From Rhodospirillaceae bacterium (GTDB lineage Bacteria; Pseudomonadota; Alphaproteobacteria; MPNO01; UBA2964): a stretch of DNA of 18,878 bases. The position numbers and the translations under genes are program-made. Shown one piece after another: positions 17,282-18,878 of this stretch. The DNA is taken from assembly GCA_002724505.1 (NCBI GenBank), contig PBOV01000072.1:1-18878 (forward strand). Direction: 5' to 3'. A model generated the notes under the pieces. It worked only from the letters and a program-made list of their open reading frames with translations, had not been told where the DNA came from and did no database searches. Positions within the stretch are counted from its first letter, which is position 1, and each line of letters begins with the position of its first letter.

Positions 17282-18412
17282 ATGTCTTCTGCGGGTATCG
17301 CCGCTGCTACCGGTAGGGCTGCAAGGAATTGGCTAAATCCCAAAGTAGATATATTAAAAAGTGCTACGGCGGCCTTTCGAATACTGCCGCCCAACCTAGC
17401 ACATAAGATTGCGATAAAGTCGCTTCGGTATGGACTGGTGCCGAAATCACCTAAAATTGATGACTCAATTTTAGCCATCAAACTTTGGAATTTAGAATTC
17501 CGCAACCCAATTGGAATCTCGGCTGGTTTTGACAAAAATGCAGAGGTTATTGATGGATTGTTCGACCTAGGTTTTGGATTTTCTGAAATTGGGACAGTAA
17601 CGCCCATAGCTCAGGCTGGGAACCCCAAGCCCAACCTGTTCCGACTTCCTGAAGATAAGGCGTTAATAAATCGCCTGGGGTTTCCGAGTGAGGGCGTTGC
17701 TGTTTTTATTAAAAATCTTGAAAAAAACCGAAATGACCTAGCGGGAGTGCTGGGAATAAATATTGGAATGAATACGGGAAGTGAAAACCCAACCGGCGAT
17801 ATCGAATATTGCTTAAAAAAACTCGCTCGATTTGCGGATTATATAACCATTAACGTGTCATGTCCCAATACTCCCGGGCTTTGTGCTTGGCAAGCCGGGG
17901 ATAAATTAGCTGAGATGGTTGAATGTGCCAAATCAACCCTGGCTCAATTGTCAGAGTGTCGTAAGCCACCCTTGTTAGTAAAAATAGGACCCGAACTGAA
18001 TGAAGATGGTTTGGCAGCAGTTGCTAAGGTTGCATTGACGGTTGGTATTGACGGGTTAATTGCCTGCAACACTTCGGGGGAGAGGCCACCAACGTTGAAA
18101 AGTGCTAATTCACGAGAGGTTGGGGGCTTAAGTGGGCCACCTATTGGTCAGCAGGCGCTTAAAACGCTCTCAAATCTTTATAACTTAACGGATGGAAGGA
18201 TTCCGTTAATCGGTTGTGGCGGAATATCTGACGCTGATGATGCTTATGCCCGAATTCGGGCGGGGGCTTCCTTATTACAACTTTATACCGCATTAATTTA
18301 TGGTGGCCCAAGGTTAGTGTGTGAGATCAAAGATGGTTTGATTGGTCGATTGCGGGCCGATGGTTATAAAAAATTATCTGACGCTGTAGGTACGGACCTT
18401 CGAAAATATTAA
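17282..18412 (+). CDS. pyrD: Dihydroorotate dehydrogenase, class 2 (quinone-dependent), with Cys at the catalytic-base position
   Basis: FMN flavoprotein of pyrimidine synthesis oxidising dihydroorotate to orotate, membrane-associated and passing electrons to quinone. 376 residues. The N-terminal helix region ILPPNLAHKIAIKSLRYGLVPK is the class 2 membrane/quinone-tunnel segment. PIGISAGFDKNAE (Lys85), FRLPEDKALINR (Asn130), GINIG, LLVKIGPELN (Lys234), CNTSGERPP (Asn263), GGLSG and IGCGGI follow. In class 2 enzymes the active-site loop reads NVSSPNTPGLR; here it is NVSCPNTPGLC, so Cys194 replaces the expected catalytic Ser, as in class 1 enzymes, and Arg is replaced by Cys201. GFPSEG also differs from the usual GFNN. 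GGAGG at 17267-17271 firmly supports the start. A 20-codon frame (17219-17281) ends with TAG directly touching this ATG. Confidence 0.94.
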   Translation: MSSAGIAAATGRAARNWLNPKVDILKSATAAFRILPPNLAHKIAIKSLRYGLVPKSPKIDDSILAIKLWNLEFRNPIGISAGFDKNAEVIDGLFDLGFGFSEIGTVTPIAQAGNPKPNLFRLPEDKALINRLGFPSEGVAVFIKNLEKNRNDLAGVLGINIGMNTGSENPTGDIEYCLKKLARFADYITINVSCPNTPGLCAWQAGDKLAEMVECAKSTLAQLSECRKPPLLVKIGPELNEDGLAAVAKVALTVGIDGLIACNTSGERPPTLKSANSREVGGLSGPPIGQQALKTLSNLYNLTDGRIPLIGCGGISDADDAYARIRAGASLLQLYTALIYGGPRLVCEIKDGLIGRLRADGYKKLSDAVGTDLRKY

Positions 18413-18522
18413 TTAAAATACCATTGGCTGGTACCCAATTAGACATAGCCGCTGAGATTGCTCATTGGTAAAGGATATTCGGTGAATCACGGCTTAAAAT
18501 TTGGACTTTTCTTGTTTATACA

Positions 18523-18543
18523 AATGCTTCTGAATTAAGCATT
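18523..18543 (+). other. Hairpin downstream of pyrD
   Basis: A perfect 7-bp stem AATGCTT / AAGCATT with loop CTGAATT, 110 nt after the pyrD stop. No T-run follows, so it is at best a weak or factor-dependent terminator, or an RNA 3'-end stabiliser. The preceding stretch 18413-18522 shows nothing I can name. Confidence 0.35.
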
Positions 18544-18550
18544 ACTTGCA

Positions 18551-18600
18551 TGGTTCTTATACCCACCTCTTTTAAATTACCCTCGTCTATGTAAGAACCA
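18551..18600 (+). repeat. 9-bp inverted repeat just upstream of the HAD hydrolase start
   Basis: TGGTTCTTA (18551-18559) and TAAGAACCA (18592-18600) are perfect complements separated by 32 nt. The right arm ends 7 nt before ATG 18608, covering the place where a ribosome binding site would lie. It may be an operator pair, a long-loop RNA hairpin limiting translation, or chance. Confidence 0.35.
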
Positions 18601-18607
18601 CGTAATT

Positions 18608-18878
18608 ATGACTGATCAAGTACCTATTTTATCTGGTTTATCGGGGATCGCACAGGATTACGATGCTTTTATCATCGATCTTTGGGGGGTAATCCATGAT
18701 GGTGTCGAACTATACCCCGGAGTTATAAATTGTTTAAGGAACATCCACCTTACTCAAAAACCATACGCCATGCTAACAAATGCCCCCCGCAGAAGCGCCT
18801 CAGTTAGAGTGGGTATGGATCAGATGGGTGTCCCAGCTGATTTGTGTCCAGTTATAATGTCCTCTGGCGAAGCGACAC
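18608..18878 (+). CDS. HAD superfamily class IIA hydrolase, TIGR01459-like, 5' part (runs off window)
   Basis: Ninety codons are visible from ATG 18608. The segment YDAFIIDLWGVIHDGVELYPG contains HAD motif I (DxWGVxHDG, with the nucleophile Asp in IIDLW), and LTNAPRRS is motif II (Thr/Asn). The tryptophan form DLWGV and NAPRR are characteristic of the alphaproteobacterial TIGR01459 family, predicted sugar-phosphate or nucleotide phosphatases of unsettled substrate. In many relatives this gene neighbours ribF, which would lie beyond the window. No Shine-Dalgarno is obvious before the ATG; an inverted repeat occupies that place. The acid/base Asp and C-terminal catalytic residues are outside the window. 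Confidence 0.9.
   Translation, partial: MTDQVPILSGLSGIAQDYDAFIIDLWGVIHDGVELYPGVINCLRNIHLTQKPYAMLTNAPRRSASVRVGMDQMGVPADLCPVIMSSGEAT

Overview
The window is a stretch of bacterial core chromosome with housekeeping genes on both strands. I see no mobile element, CRISPR array, tRNA or rRNA. Gene content points to Alphaproteobacteria, possibly Rhodospirillales-like or a related marine lineage. The evidence is an argD-argF-hslO run, a class I (archaeal-type) lysyl-tRNA synthetase, a SAM-II type riboswitch in front of metZ, CtaA of the alphaproteobacterial type, a CIRCE-controlled groESL operon, and a TIGR01459-type HAD hydrolase. Base composition looks moderate, not the high GC of many Rhodospirillales. 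The exact lineage cannot be fixed from this window.

Layout: (1) 1-2974, plus strand: the end of argD, argF, hslO (Hsp33) and a small lipoprotein; the first three overlap or nearly touch and look co-transcribed. (2) 2971-8099, minus strand, read right to left: ctaA, metZ, apaG, folE and trkH. The metZ leader (about 6822-6978) holds a consensus-like promoter, a SAM-II riboswitch starting almost at the predicted transcription start, and an intrinsic terminator with a visible competing anti-terminator pairing. This looks like a complete SAM-OFF transcriptional switch. (3) 8305-10434, plus strand: a strong sigma-70-like promoter, CIRCE operator, groES, groEL and a strong terminator. (4) 10525-13287, minus strand: a large DinG/XPD-type iron-sulfur helicase with a long N-terminal extension. 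(5) 13413-14999, plus strand: lysK. (6) 15007-17119, minus strand: sufE followed by two tandem paralogous class I methyltransferases of unknown substrate. (7) 17282-18878, plus strand: class 2 dihydroorotate dehydrogenase (pyrD), then the 5' part of a HAD-family hydrolase that runs off the window.

Functional themes are arginine and methionine biosynthesis, folate, heme A, pyrimidine and Fe-S metabolism, and protein quality control (GroESL, Hsp33). The points most worth a second look are the metZ SAM-II attenuator, PyrD with cysteine where class 2 enzymes have the catalytic serine, and the duplicated methyltransferase pair next to sufE. I found no clearly new multi-gene system.
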